Origin: Pagrus major
Taxonomy: Eukaryota > Chordata > Actinopteri > Spariformes > Sparidae
Reading direction: 5' to 3'
Assembly (NCBI RefSeq): GCF_040436345.1
Contig: NC_133238.1
Coordinates: 11,982,126 to 12,046,125 of the forward strand
DNA length: 64,000 bases
Part shown: piece by piece, positions 36,565 to 63,578 of the stretch
Layout of the letters: each line of letters begins with the position of its first letter
How positions within the stretch are numbered: position 1 is the stretch's first letter
Notes under the pieces: model-generated
The model's database searches: none
What the model was told of the DNA's origin: nothing
What the model saw: the letters and a program-made list of their open reading frames with translations, nothing else
Translations under genes and position numbers: made by a program

Positions 36565-39500
36565 GTAAGATCACATTACCACACTGCTGCTGTCAGCAGC
36601 TCCAGCTGGATTGTTTTTGTACAATGTGGAGCACCGGAAAGTCTTGAGGTCACATGTAAACAGCATTTCTGTAGTGTCATTTTAACCAGGACATTTAGAA
36701 GGGCGGAATAAACTTAAAGGTGCAACACAGAAGACGTTTTTCTTTTCAAAACATTCAAAAATTAACTGAAAGTATCCACAGAGTGTGAAGAAATTAGAGT
36801 TTTGATATTATGTCAAAGATGTCGATGTATTACTTTGCAGAGACATCTAGTGAAGTTAGCATAGGGTTTTTGTCGAGGCAACTGGGAGATGCTAACTTTC
36901 TGGTTAGCCAACAAAAATACGTCATCCCTGCAGCAATCTGTTAATGTCCCACTCTATGCTGATGATACCGAGTTTTATGTCACCCAAAGACCCCGTTGTA
37001 CTGCTTATGAAACAGCTAATGTGACCCTGTTAGTCAGTCCTATTTGATGTGGTATTAGCAGCAAAGTATTCTAGCTAATCTCAGTTTATGCTAATAAACT
37101 TAAGAGTAATATTATTGCAGTTATTGGTTTGGTTGGTACTCAACATGTTATGCACCTCACTGTCTCCGTCTCAGCCACTCTCCAGCAGAAGTCAAAGCGA
37201 CTGCGAGGCCGTAATGTGCATTTTGAAAGCGTGACCGTCTACTACTTCAACCGGCGGCAGGGCTTCACCAGCGTGCCCACACAAGGTGGCAGCACCCTGG
37301 GGATGTCGCCACGTCACAGCGGGGTGAAGCGCTTCACCCTCAGGGAGTTCGCCATGGAGCAGAAACAGAGCCACTGGAACATGCTGAGGAATCATCTGAA
37401 AGAAGAGAAACTCAATGCCATCAAACTCAAAGTCAGTGTTTTTTGATCTTGAATTTCATACACATGTATGTTTTCAGTAAGGACATTAATAATAAATGTT
37501 CTGATGTTTTGTAGCCAGTCCTCAGAGTTTCTCAGGGTCTAAATGTGTAGGTGGGTAATTTTAATTTAACCTACTTTTTCTGTCCTCCAGCTGACTAAGA
37601 ATGGCACGGTGTCATCCATGGAGGCGGATACCCTGACGCTTGACGACATCTCTGAAGACGACCTGGATGTGGACAACACAGAGGTGGATGATTATTTCTT
37701 CCTCCAGCCTCTGACTACCAGGCGGCGTCGAGCCCTTCTCCGTTCCTCGGGGGTGCGACGCATCGACGTGGAAGAGAAGCACGAGCTGCGTGCCCTTCGC
37801 ATGTCCCGAGAGGAGTGTGGGTGCCGCTGCAGGGGGATATGCGACCCGGAGACCTGTGCTTGCAGCCTGGCCGGCATTAAGTGCCAGGTAAATGGAACTG
37901 TGGTGAGGCCATTCTGTAATACTCAAGTGTTGTTCATGTTTGTTTGTGCAGTAGAACTTCTTTAAAACAAACCTAGTTGTGTAAAGAAATCAGATCCTTG
38001 GAGTTAAATTTGAATGTGTCCAAAAGTAGGAATATTTCACTTATTTTTCTGCAGTGAGATTATCCCCAACATTAATCTCCTCCTAATCTCTAGAAACAGA
38101 TTGTGCATATAAATGCATAATCTGGAGACAAGAGACAAGACTTTGGTTTCGAAAGTGTTCTGGTTTCTGTTTATAGTCCAAATAGGTTTGATCAGTCATG
38201 TTTGAGCGGCCTTTGGTTGCATGCAGGTAATCAGTCCAAAAGAGGTAAAACGCATCGGCCGCAATGCAATGTCCAAATCCATTTGCTTTGGTCTGACAAG
38301 GATTTAGCTTTTTATTAGCTTTTTTCAATTTATTTGCGTTCATGTGCAGATATCTGCTTATAGAGATTAGTGAAAATGGCGTCTGGACATCTCAAGTTGC
38401 TAATCAGACTGTTAACAATATAATGACCAGTGCACAGAATAGGATATCTTATATCCTATACCCAGATATCCGCTCGCTACACTGGAAGCCCTGCAATTAT
38501 ATACACACACATATATATATATATATAATGTTATTATGAATATTATATTGCATGTCTGCCCAAAGATCTCCCTAACAATCCTGCACACTGGACCTTTAAA
38601 CGCCTCTCCCTCTGATACATGACACCTTCTCTGCACACCACTAGTCATCTTAGCCCATTTGTAGTCCAATTAATATTGAGCAGTCATGTTTGAACAGCCT
38701 TTAAAAATGGTTTTCGTTTTAGTCTCATGTACTTTTAATTCATCCTCGAGGTTCGGGAGGATTTTTTAAACCAAACACTGACAATTCATTTTATAACCCT
38801 AACATTGAGGGTAATATAACCCTTTAATCGAGCTTGTAATGCAAGTAAATCAAATGTGAGTTGAGATTTTCAGGGTGCTTAGTTGATGAAGTTCTGCTGC
38901 ATTAAAGTGTTTAATTATATACATCTGACACCCACAGTGGTTTCTGCAGTTTCTCTTCAAGCATGACCAGCTGTGATTGGCAGCTGAATTCACCTTTTCG
39001 GTTACTTCTCTTCAACACCGTTGGATTTAATTAATTAATTTTTGTCCTCAGGTGGACCGCATGTCCTTCCCATGTGGCTGCACCAAAGAGGGCTGCAGCA
39101 ACACGACGGGCCGCCTGGAGTTCAACCCGGTCCGGGTGCGCACCCACTTCCTGCACACCATCATGAAGCTGGAGCTGGAGAGGAGCCGCGAGGAGCAGCA
39201 GCATCATCATCAGCAGCAGCCGGAGCAGCAGCAGCAGCAGCAGCAGCAGCTTGTAACCAATGGCAACGGTTACCATGGCGACTCCTCCTTGGTCCAGCAG
39301 CAGCAGCAGCAGCCGAACCTGCAGTTTCCACTGATGAGTGGCGCGCCGCACATTCCCATAATGCACCTCCAGAACACAGGCGACACAGATTCACATCTAG
39401 ATGAAGAGGAGGAAGAGGAAGAAGAAGAGGAGGAGGAGGAGGAAGACGATGAAGAGGATGATGATGAGGCTTATGAGGAAGACGAGGACGGCAGCAGCGT

Positions 39501-40185
39501 TTGCAGCGGCTTGTCGGACTGCAGCACGCACAGCTTAGAGACAATCGACCCCGAGGACGGAGAGGAGGACGAGGAGGATGAGGAAGATGAAGAGGATGAG
39601 GAGGACGAAGAGGAGGAGGAGGAGGAGGAGGAGGAGTGGGATTGCTCGTTGCACGGAACGGGTCCTCCGCCCTATCCGGTTCCACTGCCCTCAGTGCTGA
39701 GTTACTCCAACAACACACTCATGAGCCTCAGTAACCCCTTCCACAACACTCCCTCCATGCAGCATTATCAAATGGACAGCTCTGTGAATGACACTGCTGC
39801 TTTTCTCAGTGAAAATGTCAGCGTCACCCCCACACTCCCCACAGTAGAGACCGCACTAGAGTCCAAAATGAACACAGAACCCCTCCGCCAGACGACGCAG
39901 CAGAGCATTCCCTGCCACTTCCCCGACCCCACAGAGTCCCTGACTCTCCAAACTTGCTCACATGTAGAAACCCGTGAGAGCAGCGCTGCCCCTGCTGGCG
40001 CAGCCGAGGAACGGCAGCTCTCCACAGACCTCCAGAACAATCCAGACCATGACTCACAGACTGAGGCTTCGGCGGGGTCTCTGGAGCAGACGCAGGAGGA
40101 AATGAAGGAGGCGATACCGGAGCAACCAGGACTGCAAATGCAGGCTGAACAATCAACGAACACGTCATGCTCAGGCAGTACCTGA
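36417..40185 (+). CDS. csrnp3: Cysteine/serine-rich nuclear protein 3 (AXUD1 family), four coding exons
   Basis: Nuclear DNA-binding transcriptional activator of the CSRNP/AXUD1 family; members have been reported to bind AGAGTG. Exons 36417-36564, 37175-37431, 37591-37887 and 39052-40185 join in frame to about 611 residues (human CSRNP3 is about 585). In order: SGILKRK N-terminus; serine/acidic stretch; conserved [20 protein letters not shown] and [10 protein letters not shown] (about 60-95); [20 protein letters not shown] (about 150-170); cysteine-rich domain about 211-249 ([27 protein letters not shown]); [16 protein letters not shown]; then His/Gln tracts, two long acidic tracts, and a diverged C-terminal third. 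CSRNP3 is favoured over CSRNP1/2 by the long polyacidic region, the HYQMDS segment and the SCN1/2/3-type neighbour. An ATG immediately upstream in frame (36414) could add one methionine. Confidence 0.93.
36935..37020 (+). mobile_element. LINE reverse-transcriptase fragment (YADD box) inside a csrnp3 intron
   Basis: The plus strand reads [23 protein letters not shown] (36955-36966) is the catalytic box of reverse transcriptases, with the VPLYADDT context usual in L2/CR1-like LINEs. Too short to classify. Confidence 0.55.
37175..37431 (+). CDS. csrnp3: csrnp3 coding exon 2
   Basis: 257 nt. Reads (S)[20 protein letters not shown], then [20 protein letters not shown], and ends LREEKLN-type sequence ([12 protein letters not shown]). 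This is the most conserved N-terminal block of the family. Acceptor GTCTCAG, donor GTCAGT. Confidence 0.95.
37591..37887 (+). CDS. csrnp3: csrnp3 coding exon 3, first half of cysteine-rich domain
   Basis: 297 nt = 99 codons, phase 0. Reads [20 protein letters not shown], then the acidic [32 protein letters not shown] and the cysteine cluster [20 protein letters not shown]. Acceptor CCTCCAG, donor GTAAAT. Confidence 0.95.
38508..38527. repeat. Short (AT)n repeat in csrnp3 intron 3
   Basis: AT units next to a short CA stretch. Confidence 0.8.
39052..40185 (+). CDS. csrnp3: csrnp3 terminal coding exon with polyQ and polyacidic tracts
   Basis: 377 codons plus TGA. Opens [20 protein letters not shown], the second half of the cysteine-rich domain, then [20 protein letters not shown]. 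Two CAG-rich tracts (39196-39250 and 39295-39312) encode Gln/His runs. GAG/GAA/GAT-rich tracts (about 39400-39485 and 39555-39636) encode Glu/Asp runs. Acceptor CCTCAG. The last 180 residues have weak family resemblance. Antisense ORFs over this exon are shadows of the repeats. Confidence 0.94.
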   Translation: MDRMSFPCGCTKEGCSNTTGRLEFNPVRVRTHFLHTIMKLELERSREEQQHHHQQQPEQQQQQQQQLVTNGNGYHGDSSLVQQQQQQPNLQFPLMSGAPHIPIMHLQNTGDTDSHLDEEEEEEEEEEEEEEDDEEDDDEAYEEDEDGSSVCSGLSDCSTHSLETIDPEDGEEDEEDEEDEEDEEDEEEEEEEEEEWDCSLHGTGPPPYPVPLPSVLSYSNNTLMSLSNPFHNTPSMQHYQMDSSVNDTAAFLSENVSVTPTLPTVETALESKMNTEPLRQTTQQSIPCHFPDPTESLTLQTCSHVETRESSAAPAGAAEERQLSTDLQNNPDHDSQTEASAGSLEQTQEEMKEAIPEQPGLQMQAEQSTNTSCSGST

Positions 40186-40412
40186 TGATTCAGAGAGCTC
40201 AGAGAGGAATCAGTTAATAATTGGAAATCTTTATTCAAGAATTGCGACCTTCGACGACGAGTTTGATTTATTCTTGATAAGTGCACTTCCAAAGAGAGAA
40301 TGAGTCACACAGGTTTTAACAGAAGGCTCAAAGAGGTGATCTAATTTTAGCCCTAAACCTTTCCAAGATTTTTGGCTTAGACAATAGACTTAAAAAACAA
40401 AGATAAAAGCTC

Positions 40413-40418
40413 AATAAA
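40413..40418 (+). terminator. csrnp3: Candidate csrnp3 polyadenylation signal
   Basis: A canonical AATAAA about 230 nt after the stop, within CTCAATAAACAGTG, followed by T-rich sequence. Family 3'UTRs can be much longer, so a more distal site is possible. Confidence 0.4.
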
Positions 40419-40929
40419 CAGTGTTTCTGAACGTTACTTGTATAATTTACGCCCTGTTATAAAGTCTTTGATCATTACAGCATGTTTAGTGGTCGTGACA
40501 GGCATCTGTGACAAATCAAGGTTTTGAGGTGCTCGTATTGTTTCGCTTTCTTCCATTGTGCTGGTGTCTCATTGTTGCTGCTAATCGTTCTTAAATGCCT
40601 GTCTGTATAGCATGTGTTCGGTTTACGTGAGGTGTTTCAAGGCTCAACACAAACTGTAAAATGATAAAAACACATAAGTCTGTTACAATTCATACCTAAA
40701 GCCCTCCCACTCCCATGTTAGCCTTGCTAGCAGCATGGCTAGGCCAACAGGATGAATTTTAAAAACTTTGGACATCCGTTGAAGCAGCTATAATCAGTAT
40801 TTTCTATCAGCAATGGATAACATGATTACATGTAAGTGAAAAGCAGTTGTCACCTGACTTTGGAGCGCGTTTTAGCTTCTTTCAGCTCATTGTTTTGGTT
40901 GTCTGGCCTGTAACTTTACTACTTTGATT

Positions 40930-41215
40930 CAATCATGCTGCTTTGTTTATGGCCATAACAGGCAACTGTACCCCACCTGTCCTTTACCAAATGGCAGACA
41001 AAGTTAGCAACTAGCTGGTGAACAAAGCGGAGTGTTTAGCAGCTAAAGAGGGGGCAGATGTTTCCCTCAGGAGCTGGTGGAGAACGAACACAGAGCTAAA
41101 AACAGGAGACAAAATTGGACTTATGGCCCTGAGGCGAACACAAACATGACTACATATGAATGCTAATGTTGCTCTTTAGCCATTTTAACTTATAATGTGA
41201 TTATATTATCAGTAT
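40930..41215 (+). repeat. GCTA-rich repeat, TTAGCAGCTAAAGAG family, copy a
   Basis: TTAGCAACTAGCTGGTGAAC, GTGTTTAGCAGCTAAAGAGG, TTTCCCTCAGGAGCTGGTGG, GGAGACAAAATTGGACTTA, AATGCTAATGTTGCTCTTTA in order. Copy b lies about 480 bp downstream. Confidence 0.7.
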
Positions 41216-41429
41216 TGTGTTTACAGCTTCTGTCTGGTTTATCCAAGAAGCTAAAAAAGCAAAAAAAGTTAGCAAGTTTAACTTTTTATCATGAGGTCAA
41301 AGTTTGACTTTGACCAAATACAATCAAGCTTAGCTGTACTTTGAGTTAAGTGCTAGCTAGTTAGCTTCGTTTTTCGCTTCAGCAGACAGCTGTATTCATT
41401 GAAAATAAACCCACTGTACACTTCCTGTT

Positions 41430-41640
41430 TGTTCTTTGACAAATGGCAGACAGAGTTAGCAACTAGCTGGTGAGTATAGTTGAGTATTTAGCAGCTAAAG
41501 AGGCAGACATTTCCTTTAGGAGGTGGTGAAGAACAAAAACAGGAGAGAATATTGGACTTCATCAGGCAGACACAAACACGACTCCAAATGAATGCTAATG
41601 TTGCTCTTCGTCTGCTCGACAGGTTAGCCATATCAACTTA
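41430..41640 (+). repeat. GCTA-rich repeat, TTAGCAGCTAAAGAG family, copy b
   Basis: Same order of phrases as copy a (TTAGCAACTAGCTGGTGAGT, TATTTAGCAGCTAAAGAGGC, GGAGAGAATATTGGACTT, AATGCTAATGTTGCTCTTCG), with point differences throughout. Confidence 0.7.
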
Positions 41641-43552
41641 AAATCTTACATGTCGGTACAGCGTTTCTGTCTGACGCCTCAATGTAGCCAAAAAGTTAGC
41701 AAGTTTAGCTTCTCATCTAGCACCATGAAGTCAAAATTTTACTTTGTCCAATAAAATACAATCAGCCTTAGCTGTTATTTATGTTAGCTAGTGAGCAAAT
41801 GTTTGCCTGCAAGGTCAATTAAGCTAGCCAACATTAACATGAGCAAGTTGGATCTGTCAGTGTTAACATGTTAGCACGCTGACGTTAGCCAGCGTTTACA
41901 GCCTGAACATGTAAAAATGCTGCTGATAAAGTATTTTGCTATAAATTTAAGGCACCTGATGCAAAATCATGACCTGCCTTTAACTTTTAAAACCGTCATT
42001 TTGACACAGCGTCTTCACATTTTGCTTCAGATGTGTCCCTCCTGTTGCCGTCTTTGTTTTCTCCACTCGGTAACGTCACTATCAGTGTCTCTTCGGTGTT
42101 AATCAGACCTTCAGCCAAAGCATTTAGCAAGATTAGAGAAACATCAGTCTATGCATGTTGTTTTATCATTTTACAGTCATGTGAACGATGTGATAAACTA
42201 GTTAAATAATTAACTTTGTCTCTCAAAACTGCCAAAACTGGGGGCCAAATATCTTTCATGTTCTTTTTAAAAAAAACAATTGTACATTTCCATGAGTGTG
42301 TGAATAAAAACCTTTTTGACATCCATCCCAGTTTTAAAGGTGGTCGTCTATTTTTCTACCAGCAGATGGCGTCTGTTGCTCAACAACCAACTTCATCCCT
42401 CCTCTCCGCTGACATCCTCCAACATCAAGGGGTTAAATCATCTTTTCTGACGTCAGTATATCTGTTGATTACATGTTTTCTGCCTCAGGACAATCTGTGA
42501 CATTGCTGTTGCTCAGAACATCTCCCCCATGTCACCAAAAAGACATTACTTAAATGTGTTTTTCTCACTGAGAAAAGTCAGGCTTCCTGGAAAACGTGAC
42601 ATCAGCTCACACCTTTTTCCAGTCTGGGTGATGTGTCTTAACTGCTGTGTCACCCTGCCTGTCCACATTTTCATTCATGGCTCCACCAGTGCTTCCAGTT
42701 TGGGTTTTTGTTGCAGCCTCTAGAGAGCGCTGCTGAGTTGACACGGCTGTGTTTGGGTGAGGCAGAGATCAGACAGGGGCGAGAGGAGGCTCTCTATTCA
42801 GGTATAGAATACTTTCATGGCTCGTTGCGTAACCACACAACAGGCTGCAGCAGGTGAGACACAATGCAGACAAAACGTACATTCAGCCAGTGGCTCCTCT
42901 GCCGATGACGCACATGTGTACAGTATGGGCTGTATGCGAGATTTCATCTGGAACACAAGGTCACCACTTGACCTCACCCTTTACTTACATAATCAGGTGT
43001 GTGTCCACCGTGTTGGGGGTTGGAAGCAGGGAATGCCTGCCATCGAGCAAGGTATTGTGGGTAAGCAAGCTGATCAATCACAGGCAAGGGGAGCTGTAGT
43101 GCTAGGTTGCCAGGCAACAGGAAGAGAGAATCAGGGAAGCGTCTGGAGGTGGGGGGGGGCTGCCGGGTGGGGGTGGTCTCAGCTTTTCACCTCCATCTCC
43201 CCCCTCCTGTATATCCCAACACCTCCTCCTCCTCCTTCTCCCTGGATGTACGTGTCAGTCTGGCTCTTGTAGTCGACGGTACTCGATTCTGCATGATGTG
43301 GAGAAGGAACTGTGACCGCGCTGTCTCGGCTAAACGCTGAATATGTTGTTTAAACTGTCTGTTGACATTATGTTACTCATTCTCCAACAGTCTCTTCTCG
43401 TTTTAACTCAAGGTCTGCTTACTCTTTTTCTACCACAGCTTTCACCCCCATCTTGTGGCCTTTAATGCCCAGTTGACGGTTATATAATGGGCGGATGAAG
43501 ACCAGCAGATGTGACTGAAAGCTATGGAAGATACTTTTTTTTCATACAAAAA

Positions 43553-43730
43553 CTTTAAAAGGTGCAATATGCAAGAATTGGCCATCTGTCAGATTCATAC
43601 TCCAGACCAACAGGGGGCAGCATATCACCAGAGTAACCGCTAACTGCTGCTAACTATAGCTGCTGTTAGCAATTGAGCTCAGTTAGCTGTGCACCGGGAG
43701 CTCAGAGCACCGGCCTGTTGCTGTTAGCAT
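43553..43730 (+). repeat. Interspersed repeat end, GGTGCAATATGCAAG type
   Basis: Starts AAAAGGTGCAATATGCAAGA and contains CAACAGGGGGCAGCATATCA and GCTAACTGCTGCTAAC. A related right end appears as TATTGCACCTTTAA near 2058 and 22065. Confidence 0.45.
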
Positions 43731-45814
43731 GCTAACTTCAATGAAGTATTGACATTACACTACAGTTGCAGTCATAGAAGTATTTTTTGACTAATTATAT
43801 TATATTTATTGGTATTTATAGCCATTTCTTTATAACTCTTCACTGTCATTAAACATCTGATTTGACTGCTGACCATTTAATGGGCATTATCATCACAGAT
43901 CTGCCCCTTATATGCCATCTAGTAAGGGCCTATAAGCCTACTAGCAGGTTCGGAAGTCCGTTAGCATCTATTCGGATGAACGATACAGCTGAAAAAAAAC
44001 CCTCTAGTCTGATGGAAAACGTGGTATTTCATTTAAAACGAGAGCATTTAAACTGTAATATGTCGTCAAAAGCAGAAAATACAGAAAGTAGTTTATAAAA
44101 GTGACATGCTGTGAGTGTTAACACTAGACTAATAATAAAAATAATTAGTACATTTAATTAATTTAAGTTAATTAATGGTGTAAGACTCGTTAACGTGTGT
44201 AATCATATATCATTAGATGTGATTATACATCACAGCCATCCTATAAACTGTTAATACACGAGGTACAGCTGCTTCACGTGGTGTGTTTTTGACATATATA
44301 CATTAATATTGTGCTTATATAGTGTGTTACCACCCGTTTATTAACTAGCTATATACAGGAGGTTAAAGTGTTATTGTTTACTGAGTATTCTAGTTGAACA
44401 AAGAAAAACAATCACAACATTTTGAATGTGATTTAACTCGCAAATATCTTGTATAAATAATTGTTCCACTTCACCTCCAGGCAGCGTTCACTGACCCAGT
44501 TTCCTCAGGGGGAATCTCAGCTGTCTACACTCAGTGAATTATCCTCAGGCTGAAAACAGACCATCATCTCGCCGGCTAAGTATCTGTTTAACCCTCGTTG
44601 AATATGCAGAGCCACTCGCCTCCTTCCATCACGTCTCCAGCACCCCACAATGAACGCATACTGCATGCAGAATATGCTTCCCAAAATAGGTTTTATTTTG
44701 GAAAATCTAGATTTTTTTGTGTTTTGTTGCCACATCTTTGGTTATAACAAAAAAACAAAAAAACAAAAAGTCACTTGTCACATTTTTGCAAATCGATACA
44801 TAGTTTAGTGTAACATGTACTTGAACCACATGAATGATCCTGTTCAGTGTTAAGCAATCATACTTCAGGTTCAGATCACAGAGCAAAGACCGGGATGTCA
44901 CTCACACAGAGAAACCTTTTGAATCATCAAACAAAGACCGGCTGCAAAGGAAAAACGGAGAAAATAAACAAGCATTTACAAAAAATATGTCCTTTATTCT
45001 TTTGGCTTTAAAATTATATTACCATATGAGCGGACAGTAGTCACTTCTTGCATGCAGTTCACTAAAACACTACAAGCGCAATGAGAGATGGCTACTGATT
45101 GCTTCATGGTTCCTATCTACAGATATGGGGGGAGGGGGGACCATACATGTGTTTCGTCATGTGTTACAGTGCAGAAAGGAAAAGTCCTAGAAAAAATTGT
45201 AAATCAAAATCCGAAGACTGGCAAAATGCACTCATATCTACAGTAAAAATGTTATTTATAATCGGTGGAACACAAGCAACCCGCAGACCCCAGTTGCACA
45301 CTCGCTCCCACGAAAGAGATAGATGCTTACATTCTCGCAGTCTCACCGTCTTAACAAATACACACACGGACGTACAAATACAAACACACTCCAGCTGTCT
45401 CGCACACACTTTACATGTATGACCGCCACACGTGGTATTACATAGCAGTGGGGATTAAAAAGTGCTCTTACATCAAATGTAAGTGTGATGCATACTGTGG
45501 GCCCAAATAGCTATTTTATTTACAAACCAAACCACTACATTAAAACCACTCGCTTCTCAATTTTAAACAACATGAATGTCGTACAAACATATGTGATATT
45601 ATAACCTTTAAATGTGATATATTGTCACGTTCTAGCTTGAGAGAAGTTAGAAAGATTGACATTTTTCTTTTTAGTATATTTCATTACTTAAGATATTTTC
45701 TTTACAAGAGCTCCGGGAGATGTGTGGAGGGGGAGGGGGAGGGGAACAAACGCATTAGAGGGGGAACTTTGCAATATGGCGGCGGATGAATGAATTATGA
45801 ATGTTACTTTAAAG

Positions 45815-46090
45815 TAAAAGTTGTGAGATTTTGGGAAAACATTTTCTTGAAGAGTCAGTTGATAAAATTGATACCGTGTGTGTACGTTAGCTAACCACAA
45901 AGCTACAGCCAGGAGTCAGTTAGCTTAGCCTAGCCTGACATTGGGAGCAGGGGGAAACAGGTTTTAAAAATATCCCTTAAGCTTTCTAATAAACATTTTG
46001 ACTCACATTTGTTAAATCAGCACAAATATCAAGATGTAAAAACAACAAGTTGGGGTTTTATGAGTGGTTACGTTCCTAAACTATACTTCT
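45815..46090 (+). repeat. Teleost repeat, GAGAAGATTGATACCACTCTC family, plus copy
   Basis: GATTTTGGGAAAACATTTTC, AAATTGATACCGTGTGTGTA, ACAGCCAGGAGTCAGTTAGC, GAGCAGGGGGAAACAG and AACAACAAGTTGGGGTTTTA occur in the family order. Lies in the presumptive scn1la 3'UTR. Confidence 0.65.
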
Positions 46091-46554
46091 TATTTGCAGC
46101 AGTAAATTAATGTCTGTAAAGCTAACGCTGCTACTTTCACTGTAAGCTAACGATAGATTCAGACATTTTCTCAAGCTTTTAAAACAACTGGAATAATGCA
46201 AGCTTTGTTTTTACGTTAGCTAACTGTGGAGCTAGTCGATTAGCTTAGCCTGTGTTAACATTGTTTAATTTACTGCTAAACATGTAGCATTTTTTGACTT
46301 CTTGGCTCACAACAGGTGATTACAGAGCTAAATTGAATCTTTAAGATTTTATTTGTAATTTTTTAGTTGATTGCAAGTGATGAACTAGCTAAACTATCGA
46401 GCTAAACTTAATAAGTAGGATGTGATACTGGATTTTGGGTTCGATAAAAAGCTATCACCCTAATATATTTCACAGACTGGTATCAGATCTGTACTCGATA
46501 TCAGCCGATACTCTGATTTTGAGTATCAGAATCGATATTTGGGGAGTCAGATCG

Positions 46555-46830
46555 GTGCATCCCTCTGTGCAACTCCCTGTTAAACAACAACTTGTCACTT
46601 TTGTACATTTGGGTTTTTGTATGGATTAAAGAAACGAGATACAGCATGTTAATTAGTGAGCTTTACAGGTGCTGGTATGCAGATTGTTGAGCTTGTTCAG
46701 TATTTAAGAGCTAAGACAAGCTAACGATCTCCTCGCTATAGCTTCATAACGAAAGGACAGACATAAGAGTGGTATCAATCTTCTCATCTAACTCTGAAAA
46801 AAAGGGAAAATATTTCCCAAAATGTCAAGA
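46555..46830 (-). repeat. Teleost repeat, GAGAAGATTGATACCACTCTC family, minus copy
   Basis: Read on the minus strand: ATTTTGGGAAATATTTTCCC, GAGTTAGATGAGAAGATTGA, ATACCACTCTTATGTCTGTC, CACCTGTAAAGCTCACTAAT, and CAAGTTGTTGTTTAACAGGG. Nearly full length and opposite in direction to the copy 460 bp away. Confidence 0.7.
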
Positions 46831-47635
46831 AATTCTTTAAATGTGTCTCATTCCTTGCATACATTCAGCTTCTCTGTATTTAGAGACTTGTATTTTATAT
46901 TAAAAAGGGGAGACGGCCGTCCAGATGAAGCACAATCACACACCAGTGAGTACAATGAATTTACCCATCGCACTTCAGCGGCTGGCTTTGTGTTTCAGCT
47001 CTCTGTGTACTGTATGAACTAAGAGCTTTTCTGGCACTGATCCTGCACTGTACGAGTTTCAGACGGTGGTTGTAGTTTCCAGCATTAACTTTTGTCTGCC
47101 CTTGGTGATTTTTACAACAGTGAAAGCAGTGGACACATTCTCACGATAATGACACAAAAAAGTAGAAAACATTCTTTCTCATTAAAAAAGAAACCTTGTA
47201 ACCAAAAATATGAACCAAAAAAATAATGCAGAGTACTTGTTAAGTGATACAGCGATTGTTAAATTCAAGACACTGGATTTATAGTAGTAGCAGCAGCACT
47301 AGCTACAGACAACTTAACAGTACACTCAAGTGTGTCAGATAGTAACAACAACCAATAGGAAAATCACAAGCGTTTTGCAGAGAGGCTTTTCCATGTTCCA
47401 GACAATCCCTGGCAGTGTCTGCTGGATCATTTGTTTCCCCTCTGAAAGGACCCCATGTATTCACATATGACACGACAGCACTCCATTTTTAGGCCTACCT
47501 GGCGTCGCACTCGTCACCTCTGGACAATCAACACACAAGCGCACATCTACTGTATCTACCCCCGTTAGAAGCTGTAAACAAATTTCCCTCATGTCTCTGA
47601 TGCATTTTAGATTTTTTGTTCCTTTTTTAAAAAGT

Positions 47636-63578
<15,943 letters not shown>

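Larger units (their letters stand above)
40419..44992. other. Intergenic sequence between csrnp3 and scn1la tails
   Basis: Convergent 3' ends flank this stretch. It holds two copies of a GCTA-rich repeat (40930-41215 and 41430-41640), a TTAAAAGGTGCAATATGCAAG-type repeat end at about 43553, and a 151-aa ORF at 42817-43272 without recognisable homology that I do not call a gene. Part of it could be extended csrnp3 3'UTR. Confidence 0.6.
44993..47635 (-). other. scn1la: Probable 3'UTR of scn1la
   Basis: Follows the stop codon directly. On the minus strand there is an AATAAA at 44998-44993 with T-rich sequence after it; others occur at 45520-45515 and 44697-44692. A 3'UTR of roughly 2.1-3 kb would be normal for SCN1A/2A. 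The segment contains a plus-oriented and a minus-oriented copy of the same interspersed repeat (45815-46090 and 46555-46830). The true polyadenylation site cannot be decided from sequence alone. Confidence 0.4.

Noticed and set aside
37609..37965. ORF running past the csrnp3 exon 3 donor ([10 protein letters not shown]...)
   Set aside because: Retained-intron reading; the cysteine-rich domain continues correctly only after splicing to 39052.
39161..39718. 185-aa minus-strand ORF rich in Pro and Ala
   Set aside because: Antisense of the csrnp3 Gln and acidic tracts.
42817..43272. 151-aa plus-strand ORF
   Set aside because: No family resemblance, low-complexity proline run at the end, no splice context. 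Could be chance in a GC-richer patch.
45099..45422. 107-aa plus-strand ORF in the channel 3' region
   Set aside because: Lies antisense in the presumed 3'UTR with no homology and a CA-rich end.
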